Under the pieces are notes generated by a model. It did not search any database. It was given only the letters and a program-made list of their open reading frames with translations, and had not been told where the DNA came from. Positions 23,186 through 35,487 of a stretch of DNA of 64,000 bases are shown here, piece after piece. The DNA is from Haematobia irritans (lineage: Eukaryota > Arthropoda > Insecta > Diptera > Muscidae). Made by a program: the position numbers and the translations under genes. The stretch's first letter is position 1, and every line of letters starts with the position of its first letter. The stretch is taken from NCBI RefSeq assembly GCF_050003625.1, contig NC_134399.1, forward strand, positions 154,684,473 through 154,748,472, read 5' to 3'.

Positions 23186-24430
23186 TTTTTTTTTTTTTTT
23201 TAATTTGGTAGATTTTTGGTAAAATGTTCTTCACATTTTTGTATAATTAATTTTTGGCACGAGTGACGGTTGTCATCACTTTTCCTCTAAGTGGCACAAA
23301 ATAATCTTAGCAAATCTCTTTTTTCGACGATTTTACATTATTCGATAAAATTGAAGAGATGTATTGTGCCTTTCACCCAAAGACAAATTATTTTGGAAAG
23401 AAATTTTAATCAAACGAAATTCCACTTTGTTGTAACCGACCTTTCAAAAAACCGGTTATGTGGACACCCTATTCCACATGCAATACTTCAATTCTAATGG
23501 TATTTTTTAATCAAAATCGATACTAGTGAAGAGAAAGTGAATACAAAACTTCACATTTTGTTGCAACTTCTCCACTGTACTGTGAGTATGCTTCCTTGCG
23601 TTTCTTCCTCATTTAAAATGAAAGAAGCTTTCTTTTCTTTTTTTTTAATGCAGGTTTATGAAAGCCTGTGTAATTGTGCGTAATTTGGGATATTTGTGGC
23701 ACTATATGTGTTAACGTATATGTGGTTGTTTTTGTATATACAGAGTACACAGTACGTGGTACATTTAACGATGCTTGCTTCAAAAGCCATTAACATTAAT
23801 TGTGACAATGACACCTGCATCATGTCGAGATATTGAACTTTACAGCACTACAATAATATGCAGATGCATTTTCTGGTATTTAATATGTACAACATTTTCT
23901 TATTAAATGAGATAGTACTATAGATGTTGAAGTGATAAGAGCTGTACTGGAGGTCTTTGAAGGAAATGAACATGGTTAAGATGGAGAATTTATCACATAA
24001 TATTTAAAATGTTGATCAGTTTGTTTTTTATTTATTTATTTATTTTTATTTTGGAACAGATTCTACTTTGTCGTTTTAAAACCCCCCTACAGACCACTAT
24101 ATATATAGCTTTATTAATATATCGCAAAACGATAATGAAAATTCGAAAATTAAGTCTGTATCCAACTTCAATTTTATTGTTTCTAGATTGAAAGCTAAAA
24201 AATGACTTATTTTTAAAGAAACCGCATCATTCGTGGCAATCAATACTAAAATCCTTAATAGAAGGTAAAAATCTTTGGATCCAAGTAAACTTTTTTCGTG
24301 AGTGTAGAAGAAACATAAATGAATTCTACACACATTAGAAGAGATTCAGTCAATTTTTATGGCGGGTCTATATTTGATCTTCGATTTAACCACAATATAT
24401 TCCGTATGAACAAAAAACATTTTTATTAAG
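23186..24430. other. Intronic sequence with part of a MITE
   Basis: Mostly unassigned. 24125-24310 (ATTAAGTCTGTATCCAACTT to GGATCCAAGTAAACTTTTTT) matches part of element H (29344-30003), including its GTAAACTTTTTT end. Confidence 0.5.
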
Positions 24431-24720
24431 TTTTTTGACGATGCTTTCATACCATGAACCAGCCAGAAAGAGACGAAATGAACACATGGTGTCTCAGAGC
24501 CGACCACCGAGTCGATCTAGCCATGTGCATCTGTCCGTCCGTCCGCCTGTCTGTGAACACATTTTTGTGATCAAAGTCTAGATCGTAGTTTTAGTCCAAT
24601 CAACCTCAAATATGACACAATTAGCCCCTATATATGTTATACGTTTTTTCGATGGAGGTAAATATGGGTAGAATACAAATATGTTACCTCCGAGATGTAA
24701 GGAGGTTTTAAACTAATTGA
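24431..24720 (+). mobile_element. Family D left-end fragment
   Basis: Contains GAGTCGATCTAGCCATGTGC, GTCCGTCCGTCCGCCTGTCT and GTGAACACATTTTTGTGATC. This is the opening of family D as seen at 31095-31320. The rest of the element is missing. Confidence 0.65.
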
Positions 24721-25242
24721 CTTGATATTTCATACAGAGATTAGAACGAACATTCTCTTAAGTAGAATGAATATAAAGAATACCCATATTTTACATACAA
24801 CTTCAATATACATGTACCCATATCCTATACATGGCAATTGCATACTTTCCACTGATAAAATTTTGACAAAATTTTCTGTAGAAATAAAATTTTGACAAAA
24901 TTTTCTATAGAAATGAAATTTTGACAAAAATTTTTATAGAAATAAAATCTAGGCCGAATTTCCTTTAGAAATACCATTTTGACAACATTTTTAAAAGAAA
25001 ACAAGTATATACGGCCGTAAATTCGGCCAGTCCGAAGCTTTTGTACACTCCACCATGGATTGCGTAGGAACTTCTATTGAAGACTGTCATCCACAATCGA
25101 ATTACTTGGGTTGCGATAACACTTGCCGATGGCAAGGTATCTTAAAACTTCCTAACACCGTCTTCTAAATTGCAAGGTAGTCCATACGTGGTATATATTA
25201 AACTAAAAAAGGTCGATTAAATACATATATAATTAAGTTTGA

Positions 25243-26570
25243 AAAAATTTTCTAAAGAAATAAATTTTTGACAAAAGTTTGTATAGAAATAAAATTTTGA
25301 CAAAACTTTCTATAGAAATAAAATTTTGACAAAATGTTCTATAGAAATAAAATTTTGACAAAATTATCTATAGAAATAAAATTTTGACAAAAATAAAATT
25401 TTGACAAAATTTTCTATAGAAATAAAATGTTGACAAAATTTTCTATAGAAATAAAATTTTGACAAAATTTTCTATAGAAATAAAATGTTGACAAATTTTT
25501 CTATAGAAATAATATTTTGACAAAATTTTCTATAGAAATAAAATTTTGACAAAATTTTCTATAGAAATAAAATTTTGACAAAATTTTCTATAGAAATAAA
25601 ATTTTGACAAAATTTTCTATAGAAATAAACTTTTGACAAAAATTTTTTTTACAAAAAATTTTATAGAATTTACCGAATTTCCTTTAGAAATACTATTTTG
25701 ACAACATTTTCACAAGAAAACAAGTATATACGGCCAGACCGAAGCTTATGTACACTCCACCATGGATTGCGTAGAAACTTCTACTGAAGACAGTCATCCA
25801 CAATCGAATTACTTGGATTGCGGTAACACTTGCCGATGGCAAGGTATCCTAAAACTTCCTAACAGCGTCTTCTAAATTGCAAGGTAGTCCATACGTGGTA
25901 TATATTAAACTAACAAACCACGATTAAATACGTATATAATTAAGTTTGAAAAATTTTCTAAAGAAATAAAATTTTGACAAAAGTTTGTATAGAAATAAAA
26001 TTTTGACAAAACTTTCTATAGAAATAAAATTTTGACAAAATGTTCTATAGAAATAAATTTTGACAAAATTATCTATAGAAATAAAATTTTGACAAAATTT
26101 TCTATAGAAATAAAATTTTGACAAAATTTTCTATAGAAATAAAATTTTGACAAAATTTTCTATAGAAATAAAATTTTGACAACATTTTCTATAGAAATAA
26201 AATTTTGACAAAAATTTCTATAGACATAAAATTTTGACAAAATTTTCTATAGAAAAAAAAATTTGACAAAATTATATATAGAAATAAAATTTTGACAAAA
26301 TTTTCTATAGAAATAAATAAATAAAATTTTGACAAAATTTTATATAGAAATAAAATTTTGACAAAATTTTCTATAGAAATAAAATTTTGACAAATATTTC
26401 TATAGACATAAAATGTTGACAAAATTTTCTATAGAAATAAACTTTTGACAAAATTTTCCATAGAAATAAAATTTTGCCAAAATTTTCAATAGATTTAAAA
26501 TGTTGACAACATTTTCTATAGAAATAAAATTTTGCCAAAATTTTCTATAGCAATAAAATTTTGGTAGATT
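25243..26570 (+). repeat. Long arrays of the 29-bp unit
   Basis: Two arrays (25243-25650 and 25950-26570) of the unit with core TTTTCTATAGAAATAAAA and GACAAAA. Many copies are identical, for example at 25500-25620, which suggests recent unit turnover. The period 29 is not a multiple of 3, so the unit is read in all three frames in turn. The resulting YFYRKFCQNFISIENFVKIL pattern recurs wherever the arrays occur. Confidence 0.9.
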
Positions 26571-27552
26571 ATTTTTGACTCGAGTGGCAACCATGATTAT
26601 GAATCGATATAGACCAATTTTTGTGTGATTGGGGATCGGCTATATATAACTATAGACCGATGTGGACTAGTTTTGGCATGGTTGTTAGCGGCCATATACT
26701 AACACCACATTCCAAATTTCAACCGGATCGGATGAATTTTGCTCCTCCAAGAGGCTGCGGAGATCAAATCTGGGGAACGGTTTATATGGGGGCTATATAT
26801 AATTATGGACCGATATAGATTAATTTTAGCATGGTTGTTAGAGACCATATACCAACACCCCGTACCACATTACAACCGAATGGGATGAATTTTTCTCCTT
26901 CAAGAGGTTCCGGAAGTCAAATCTGGGTATCGATTTATATGGGGGCTATATATAATTATGGACCGATATGGACCAATTCTTGGGTGTTTGTTAGAGACCA
27001 TATACTAACACCTCGTACCAAATTTCAACCGGATCGGATGAATTTTGCTCCTCCAAGAGGTTCCGGAGGTCAAATCTGGAGATCGATTTATATGGGGCTA
27101 TATATAATTATGGACCGATATGGACCAATTCTTGGGTGTTTGTTAGAGACCACATACTAACACCACTTTCTAATTTTCAACCAGATCGGATGAATTTTGC
27201 TCCTCCAAGAGGCTCCGGAGGTCAAATCTGGGGATCGGTTTATATGGGAGCTATATATAATTATGGACCGATATTGACCAATTTTTGTATGGTTGTTAGA
27301 GACCATATACTTACACAATGTACCAAATTTCACCCAGTTCGGATGAAATATGCTACTCTTAGAGGCTCCTCAAACCAAATCTGGGGGCTATACGTAAAAG
27401 CGGACCGATATGGCCCATTTGCAATACCATCCGACCCACATCAATAGCAACTACCTCTATCAAGTTTGAAGTCGATAGCTTGTTTCGTTCGGAAGTTAGC
27501 GTGATTTGAACAGACGGCCGGACGGACGGACATGCTTAGATCGACTCAGAAT

Positions 27553-27792
<240 letters not shown>

Positions 27793-27884
27793 GGGCTCTT
27801 AGAGCAATATTCCGATGTGTTAGAAACGGAATGACAATGTTAATATACCCCCTCATCCTATGGCGGAGGGTATAAACAATTTGC

Positions 27885-28200
27885 AAAATTTTCTATAGAC
27901 ATAAAATTTTGCAAAAATAATATAGAAATAAAATTTTGCAAAAATTTTCTAAAGAAATTAAATTTTGCAACAATTTTCAATACAGATAAAATTTTTGACA
28001 AAATTATCTAAAGAAATAAAATTTTTAGTACATTTCTGTATAAATAAAATGTTGCCAAAATATTCTATGTTATGTATTAAAATGTTCATTGATTCCCTTT
28101 AGAAATAAAATTTTGCAAAAATATTCTTTAGAAATAAAATTTTCTATAAAAATAAAATTTTGACAAAATTTTCTATGAAAAAAAAATTTGAAAATATGTT
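27885..28200 (+). repeat. 29-bp units just outside the family A right end
   Basis: Ten or so imperfect units (TTGCAAAAATTTTCTA, ATAGAAATAAAATTTT) lie immediately after GAGGGTATAAAC. They show that the array can occur outside the family A boundaries. Confidence 0.75.
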
Positions 28201-28815
28201 TTTTTTTAAATACAATTACGATTTTTTTCGTGATATTTTGTTTTATTGGCTGTTGTCCTAAGGCTATCCTTATTTTTAAAAGGCCAACTATTTACGTAAC
28301 GCAATCATTACTTTTACCATTGATACTTAATTTGTCACACTGACAAATGAAGGCGTTTCTATTAACACCCGTGCTTCATGAGCACTTTTATGTAAAACCG
28401 CACATGAAAATGTAATTTAAGTAGTCTTCGCACCCGTTAGTCTCCCATATACGTGCCTGATTGAAAGTTGTTGTGGCTTAAATGTGTAAAACTTTCACTA
28501 CTCAGTTAGTTGACTTCATAAAAAAAGAGAGTTTATTAAAATTGTTTCCGACATAATTAAAATGAGTTGGTGAACAATTAAGGACGACATAAAAAAAGAG
28601 GATATGCTTTCGCATTTACATAACATACATGGAAGTATTTTGGCAGAGAGCATATGAAAACTTTCATTGCAATCACGTTCAGATTACTCCAAAGCGTATT
28701 ACAGTGTGAAGAATTTTTAAGGAAGATGGAAAGATGGAGATGGTCTTGATCAAATCGTTGAATTGAATCATAATTTCTCATAGAAGAAAGTTAAAGAAAT
28801 TTTTCAGATTTGTTT
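28201..28815. other. Intronic sequence without recognised feature
   Basis: AT-rich and apparently single-copy. No convincing coding, RNA or repeat signal was seen. Confidence 0.5.
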
Positions 28816-29215
28816 ATTCGAATGAGTACGAAAAGTAAAATCTGAAACAAAATATTAACGTTATATTAAGGATTATGCAACCTAAATTTTAGAATGCGCC
28901 ATTTACAAAATTTTAAGGACAAATTTCCTTAAAGTAATGAAATTTTAATTAAAATAAACTTTATAATCTTTGCTCCAAAATTTTGTTGATTAAATTTTGA
29001 AAATTTGATTCCCTCCGTTAAAGTCATATGCCTTTGAACTAGGGCAAATTTTCTTTAAACTAAAGAAACTCATTTTTAATTTTAAAAAATCATCCTTAAA
29101 TTAACTGAAATATTGAATCTTTAGATTTAAGATAAATACGTTTGATTTATAGGCTAAGACCTAGTTTGAGGATTTTACATCTTTGGTTGAAAGTTCTTTT
29201 TGAATTAAGAAAAAA
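28816..29215. mobile_element. Element H, partial copy, inverted to its neighbour
   Basis: The text (ATTTTAAGGACAAATTTCCT, CGTTAAAGTCATATGCCT and so on to TTTACATCTTTGGTTGAAAG) is the inverse of 29630-29990. It is a diverged, partial copy of the MITE-like element inserted just downstream. Confidence 0.6.
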
Positions 29216-29343
29216 TCTTCGACTTCGGAGTATCTGTTATAATTTGGATTTTTATAACCTCCACCAAAGGATGGAGGGTATATTAACATTGTCATTCCGT
29301 TTGTAACATATCGCAATAGTGGTCTAAGACCCCATAAAGTATA

Positions 29344-30003
29344 CACTAAAAAAAAGTTTACTTGGATCCAAAGATTTTGCTCTTTCCTTAAGGTTTTGGT
29401 ATTGATTCCGAGCCAAAGTTGCGTCTTCTTTAAAATAAAAAAATTTTTTAGCGACCTATCTGGCTGTAAATCTAGGACCAATAAAATTAAAATTATGATA
29501 CAGATCTCATTTATGAAATTTTCATTCTCTGTTCGCGGTTTATTAATAAAGGTGCTCACGTACAAACAAATGCCATTTGAAAAATCCAAAATATAACGGA
29601 TACTTCAAGGTAAAAAATGTTTTCTTAATTCCAAAAAAAAAAATTAAACCAAAGACGCTTAATCCTCAAAATAAGTCTTAGCCCATATTTGAAGCGTTTT
29701 TATCTTAAATATAAAGTTTCAATATTTCAGTTAATTTAAGGACAATTTCTTCAAATCAAAAATGTGTTTCTTTACTTTAAGGAAAATTAGCCTTAGTTCA
29801 CAAACATGCGACTTTAACGGAGCGACGCAAATTTATAAAATTTGTGTCCTAAATTAAATGGAAAAATTTTTGAAGAAAACATTATAAACTTTCTTCTAAT
29901 TAAAATTATTTAAAGAAATTTGTCCTTATTATTTTGTAAATTTGGCATCATAAAATTTAAGTTGCGTAATCTCGTAATATCACGTAAATATTTTTTCAGT
30001 GTA
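29344..30003. mobile_element. Element H, MITE-like, in the TA tract of family A
   Basis: Begins CACTAAAAAAAAGTTTAC and ends TAAATATTTTTTCAGTG, inverted ends of the CACTGAAAAAATATTTAC type. It is flanked by TA (AAAGTATA to the left, TACATATTCTGG to the right). The insertion site is the TATATATATTC tract of family A. Related partial copies lie at 24125-24310, 28816-29215 and 35225-35460. Confidence 0.7.
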
Positions 30004-30322
30004 CATATTCTGGATCATGGTGAAATTCTGAGTCGATCTATCGATGTCCGTCCGTCCGTCCGTCTGTGGATAAATTCCGGCCGAAACAAGCTATCGATTT
30101 GAAACTTAATTCCGGCCGAAACAAGCTATCGATTTGAAACTTAGCACAAGTAGTTGTTATTGACGTAGGTCAAATGGGTCATATCGGACCACTTTTACGT
30201 ATAGCCCCCATATAAACCGATCACCAGATTTGGCTTTCGGAGTCTCTTAGAGAAGCAAATTTCATCCGATCCGATCGAAATTCGGTACGTGCTGTAAGTA
30301 TATGATATCTAATAATCATGGT

Positions 30323-30648
30323 TAGGTTAGGTGGCCGCCCGACGTATCAGGCTCACTTAGACTATTCAGTCTCACAATGGACTGAATAGTCTAAGTGAGC
30401 CTGATACATCGGGCGGCCACATTGGTGAACTTCTCTCTTATCACTGAGTGCTAGGGTAGGTCAGGTGGCAGCCCGATGTAACAGGCTCACTTACACTCAC
30501 TGAGTGCTGCCCGATTCCATGTTAAGCTCAATGACAAGGGACCTCCTTTTTATAGCCGAGTCCGAACGGCGTTCCACATTGCAGTGAAACCACTTAGAGA
30601 AGCTTTGAAACCCCCAGAAATGTCACCAGCATTACTGAGGTGGGAATC
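30323..30648 (-). mobile_element. Rearranged SINE copy with tail-to-tail 3' ends
   Basis: Flanks TCTAATAATCATG and TCTAATAACCATG look like a target duplication with one mismatch. The body (GCTTTGAAACCCCCAGAAAT to CTGCCCGATTCCATGTTAAG) is reverse SINE. The 3' region appears three times: reverse, forward in a hairpin, and again in part near 30466-30500. The tRNA-like head is missing. Confidence 0.75.
30333..30418. repeat. 38-bp inverted repeat (SINE 3' ends head to head)
   Basis: Arms 30333-30370 and 30381-30418 are inverse to each other with one mismatch (GCCCGACGTA against GCCCGATGTA) around a 10-base loop, CTCACAATGG. The arms end GGCCGCCCGA and TCGGGCGGCC. Confidence 0.9.
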
Positions 30649-31696
30649 TAATAACCATGCGCAAATTGATCCATATCGGCCCATTATTTTATATAGCCCC
30701 CATATAAACTGATCCCTAGATTTGTCTTGCGAATCCTCTTGGAGGAGAAAATTTCATCTGATTCGGCTGAAATTTGGTACGTTGTGTTGTATATGGTCGC
30801 TAACAACCATATCAAAATTGGTCTATGTCAGTCCATAGTTGTGCATAGCTCCCAGATAAACCGATTCCCAGATTTTACTTCTTCCTGGATAAGCAAATTT
30901 CATTTGATCATGATAAAATTTGTTACTAAAACAAAAATTGGACTATATTGGCTCATAATTGTATATAGCACCCATATAAACCGACCCCCCATATTTTACT
31001 TCTGCCTCTCCTTTTACGGTGCAAAAATTCATATCGGTTAATATTAATCTTTATAGACTCCCGTAGGTATACAGGTGAAGAACCCCCAACCTACTTTTTA
31101 TATCCTGTGTCACACTGTGAAACTGGGTATTATAAGTTAGTGCATATGTTTGACACACTCAGAAGGAGACGAGATAGACACATGGGGTCTTTGGCAATAT
31201 TGCTCAGGATCGGTCCCTGAGTCGATATAGCCATGTCCGTCCGTTCGTCTGTCTGTGAACACATTTTTGAATTAAAAGTCAAGGTCGCAGTTTCAGTCCA
31301 ATCGACTTCAAATATGGCACAAGTTTCTGTTTTAGGTCAGAACAGAACCCTATTTTGGAAGAAATCAGATCGGATTTAGATATAGCTCCCATATATCCTT
31401 CGCCTGATATTTACGTATATGGCCCCAGAAGCCTGAATTTTACCCCAAGTTACTTGAAATTTTGTACAAGTAGTACACTTAGTAGTGTTGTCAAGTGTTG
31501 TACAATTTGATTGAAATCGGTTCAGATTTAAATATAGCTCCGATATATATCTTTTGTCCGATATGGATTTATATGGCCCAGAAGGCAGAATTTTACAGAG
31601 ATTTGCTTAAAATTTTGCACGAGGAGTATCGTCAAGTGTGATATATTTGATTGAAATCGGTTCGGATTTGGATATAGCTCCCATATACTATACATA

Positions 31697-34600
31697 TACC
31701 GACTATATTTTCTATCTATATATATAAAATTCAAATTATGTTTGTTTATTTGTTTGTTTGTTTGTTTATTTGTATGTTCCGGGTTGGCGCGAAAACGGCT
31801 GAACCTATTTACTTGAAACTTTCAGAGATCGTGGGGGGCAGTCATGTGCTGAAAATAGGGTACCTCATTTTTTGACATATGGTCGCGGAGAGGAACCTCC
31901 CCTTTGTCCGACTTTTTGAAAATTAGACCAAAGTTGACCGATTTGCTTGAAATTTTCATTGAATGTTGGGGTTGGCATCTAGGCAAAGATCCGCTACTTT
32001 ATATTTCGATATTTGGTGGCGGAGGGGGACCTCCCCTTTGTTCGACTTTTTTTAAAGTACAGTGAAAAAACTAAAATTCTCTAAATTATCTGAGATTTAC
32101 AGAGAACATATGGTGAGGTTATGGAATTAATATGGTGTACCTGATGATTTCATATGTGGACGGGGAGGGGGACCTCCCCCTTGCCCTACTTTTTGAAACT
32201 TGGAATAAAATTGTGCGATTTGCTTGAAATTTTCATTGAATGGGTTGGCATTTAGACAAAATTCCGCTACATTATTTTTCGATATTTGGTCGGGGAGGAG
32301 GACCACCCATTTGCCCGACTTTTTTGTTAAAGTACAGTGAAAACAAAACTAAACTCCCCCGACTGAAATTTTACGGAAAAAATGGGTGAGGTTATGAAAT
32401 TTATATCAGGTTCTTAATTTTTTAATATTTGGTCGGGGAAAAATAAAAGGGCATAGGGAGACATCCGCTTCTCTTAAGTATGTTACATACAGAGAAACCA
32501 TTAAACTTTACCAAATTTACAGAGGACTGGGGAGAGGTTACGATATTAATAGTTGATACCTGATTTTGTGATATTTGGACGGCTTATAATTTGCCTTTAG
32601 GCTTATAATTTGCTTGACATTTTCTGGGACTTTTACAAAAGATACGCTACATCACTTTTCGATATTTGGTCGGGGAGGAGATCCTCCTCTAAAACTGCAA
32701 AAAAAAAACAAAGATTCTTAAGTTTTCTTGAAATTTACAAAAGCAGTGGGGGAAGGTTATGAACGAAGAGGCACCTTTCTTGCCCCACACTTGAAGGAAA
32801 GTTTCACGAATTTTCAGGGAAGGTTAGGGGTGCTATTCACTACGATGTTTGTCGATATTGTATCGGGGAAAGTGAAGTCCCTTTAAAACAATAGAGCAAA
32901 ATTTAAACATCTCCGATCTACTTGAAATTTACAGGGACGTGGCAGGAGGTGATTAAATTTATACATAATTTTTAAATTACTATATGATTTTTCGATATCT
33001 TGTTGGGGAAGGGGAAAATTGAAATAAACTTTGTCGATTTACTTCGATAGAATTTATAGGGACCATTGAGTAGTTGTGAAATTAATATAGGGTACGTGAT
33101 AGTCCGATATCAGGTGGGAGTGGAGCGAAGGTGGTTTCCCTTTTGTCCGTTTTTTTTTTCTTAAATTGAAAGTAGAGGGTTGTCCGTAAATGGGAACTCG
33201 GTACATAATTTTATTATTTTTGCACAAGCTTCTGCCAGACTTCTTTTTAGTAAAGAACTTAAATTTACATGAAATTGGGAGCCAACATAGAGGATGCATG
33301 CATTTTCCAACATTTCAGCAAATGTTAATGTGGTAAAATTTTTTATTACTTTTGCTTTTTCCGATTTATTGGATGGGAAACAGTAATTCTTTGTATGTTA
33401 TTATAATATGGTGCTTAATATTCAGATATGTTGAGGAGAAGGATACCTTTCCTTGACAAACCACTTAAATTTCACAAGAAATATAGAAGATTGTCCAACT
33501 ACTTGAATACAGAACATTATTAAAAAAATTTGGAGGAAAGGATACACCCTTTCCCCGACATTTTTTAAGACGAACCGTTTTACATATGCAAGTAGTCCGA
33601 TTTTACGAAAAAGTAAGTAGTCCGATTTGTTTGAAAGAATTCAAATCTTTTCGAATTTGTTTTCAGCACGAAGGATATGGTTGACTAAGTTCACGCAAAA
33701 TGTTCCTACTAATACGCTTCGGAAGGCGCAGCGAAGCGGGCCGGGTTACGCTAGTAAAGTATATATTGATCAGGGAAAAATTCTAAGACGATAAAACCAT
33801 GTCCGTCTGTCTGTCTGGCTGCTTGCTCTAATCACGCTACAGTCTTCAATAATGAAGCAATCGTGCTGAAACTTCGCACAAACACGTCTTTTGTCTGCAG
33901 GCAGGTCGAGTTCGAAGATGTGCTATATCAGTCCAGGTTCCCATATAAACCGACATCCCGATTTCGGGTCTTGGGCTTATAGAAACCGTAGTTTTTATCC
34001 AATTTGCCTGAAATTGAAAATCTGGAGGTACTTGAGGACCATCAAAAGGTGTGCCGAAAATGGGCCGTACCGTTCCATGTTTTGGTATAGCCCCCATATA
34101 GACCGATCTCCCGATTTTACATCTTGGGTTTGTAATCCGTAGTTTATATTGGAAATTTATAGGTATTTTGGGACCATAAAGAGGTGTGCCACAAATGGTG
34201 AATATCGGTCCAGGTTTTGGTATAGCCCCCATATAGACCGATATCCCGATTTAACTCCTTGGGTTTCCAGAAAACGTAGTTTTTATCCGATTTGCCTGAA
34301 ATTGTAAATATTCTGGTATTTTAGGCTCACAAAAACGTGTATCGGATTAAGTTTTTATCGGTCCATTTGGTAATGCCTCCATATAGACCGACTTCACTTC
34401 TTGAGGGTATAGAGGGCGCACTGATCATGAAAATTGCTTGAAACTCAATGTAAAATTTCCAGATTTTACTTCTCGGGTGAAAATCTACAAATTTAAGATT
34501 TCAAATCAAGACGTTATTTTATAATTTTCTTGTACACTTACAAGAGATGTTAATATTCCTCTAAAACTCAAACAAAAATGGTTCTTATAAATCCAGAATT

Positions 34601-34764
34601 TGATATAGTCCTCATAGGTGAAATCTTTAAATTTATCTTCGGGAAGTGTCCTCAAGTCCTCAAGCCCTCCTGAAATTTCAAAGGAAACCCTAATATTTGG
34701 TTCATGGTGGTGGGTATTTAAGATACGGCCCGGCCGAACTTACGAACTTGTATATACTTGTTTA
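31697..34764 (-). mobile_element. Composite repeat family B, copy 2, holding a Helitron
   Basis: After the Helitron, reverse B runs from TAAAGTATATATTGATCAGG (33755) through TCTGTCTGTCTGG, four units with GGTATAGCCCCCATATAGAC, to CGGCCCGGCCGAACTTACGA and TTGTATATACTTG near 34762. The right terminus (about 80 bases) is missing. Only CCGACTATAT remains left of the Helitron. Confidence 0.65.
31715..33754 (+). mobile_element. Non-autonomous Helitron, 2.04 kb, copy 1
   Basis: Starts TCTATATATATAAAATTC after an A and ends CTAG before a T. Just before the end lies a hairpin (CGCTTCG, GAAGGCGCAG loop, CGAAGCG) and then GGCCGGGTTACGCTAG. TC...CTAG ends, a subterminal hairpin and A-T insertion are hallmarks of Helitrons, which move by rolling-circle replication. 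The interior has repeated units with GACCTCCCCTTTGTCCGACT and GTTTGTTTATTTG near the 5' end. No Rep/helicase gene is present. Confidence 0.85.
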
Positions 34765-35217
34765 CTAACATTTTGTTCCACCCCAGAACATTAGCAGACT
34801 TAAATTTCATGTCTATATATTCTGTAGAACTCTAACAAAGTTTGTCCAGATTGAGCCAGATATAAATGTATGTATATGGGAACAAAATCCTTTATATACA
34901 TCATCCAGCACATTTGACGGATTTTATCTGGTATCGAAAATGTGGATCTAAAAAGTGGTACAGGGTATAATATAGTCGGCCGCCCCCGACTTTAGACTTT
35001 CCTTACCTGTTTTTGTCTAATATATACCCCGTATGGACTAATTTACAATGCAGAAGACGGTGTTAAGAAGTTTTAAGATATCTTGCCATTGGCAAGTATT
35101 ACCACAACCCAAGTAATTCGATTGTGGATCACAGTCTTTAGTACAAGTTTCTACGCAATCTATGGTGGAGGGTACATAAGATTCCTGGCCGAACTTACGG
35201 CCGAAAATACTTGTTAA

Positions 35218-35487
35218 AATAGCATTTGTTTGTACATGAATAGCTTTTTTAATTTACCGCGAAAAGAGAATGACAATTCGATACATGAGATCTATATCCC
35301 AATTTTAATTTTATTGATCCTAGGTTTAAAGCCACATAGGTCATTATAAAATGTCTTTATTTTAAAGAAACCTCATCTTTGGCTTGGAATCAATACCAAA
35401 TCCTTAAGGTAAGGTCAAAATCTTTGGAAGCAACCAAACTCTTCCAATATTTGAATTTGTTCGGACGATGAGTGGTATTAACAGATA
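35218..35487. mobile_element. Element H fragment
   Basis: AATTTTAATTTTATTGATCC, TCTTTATTTTAAAGAAACCT and AATCAATACCAAATCCTTAA match 24130-24310 and part of 29344-30003. The ends are lost. Confidence 0.55.

Larger units (their letters stand above)
31095..35012 (+). mobile_element. Composite repeat family D, split by B and a Helitron
   Basis: Opens CTTTTTATATCCTGTGTCAC with GTCCGTCCGTTCGTCTGTCT (31227-31246), then units with ATATAGCTCCCATATAT. It resumes near 34765 and closes AGGGTATAATATAGTCGGCC, GCCCCCGACTTTAGAC and CCTTACCTGTTTTT. The closing module resembles that of family C (GTCGGCCCCGCCCGACTTTC), so C and D are related. Confidence 0.7.
29250..35217 (-). mobile_element. Composite repeat family A, copy 7, host of nested insertions
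   Basis: Reverse A opens TTTTTATAACCTCCACCAAA at 29250 and closes near 35217 with GGCCGAACTTACGGCCGAAA. Between, A sequence is seen at 29250-29343, 30004-30322, 30649-31094 and 35013-35217. These segments join in order after removal of element H, a SINE, and family D (which holds B and a Helitron). The left-end module (35013-35217) reads ATATACCCCGTATGGACTAA to the terminal hairpin. Confidence 0.7.

Noticed and set aside
26189..26594. Frames with YFYRKFCQNFISIENFVKIL patterns here and in many arrays
   Set aside because: These are three-frame readings of the 29-bp AT-rich array, not a repeat protein family.
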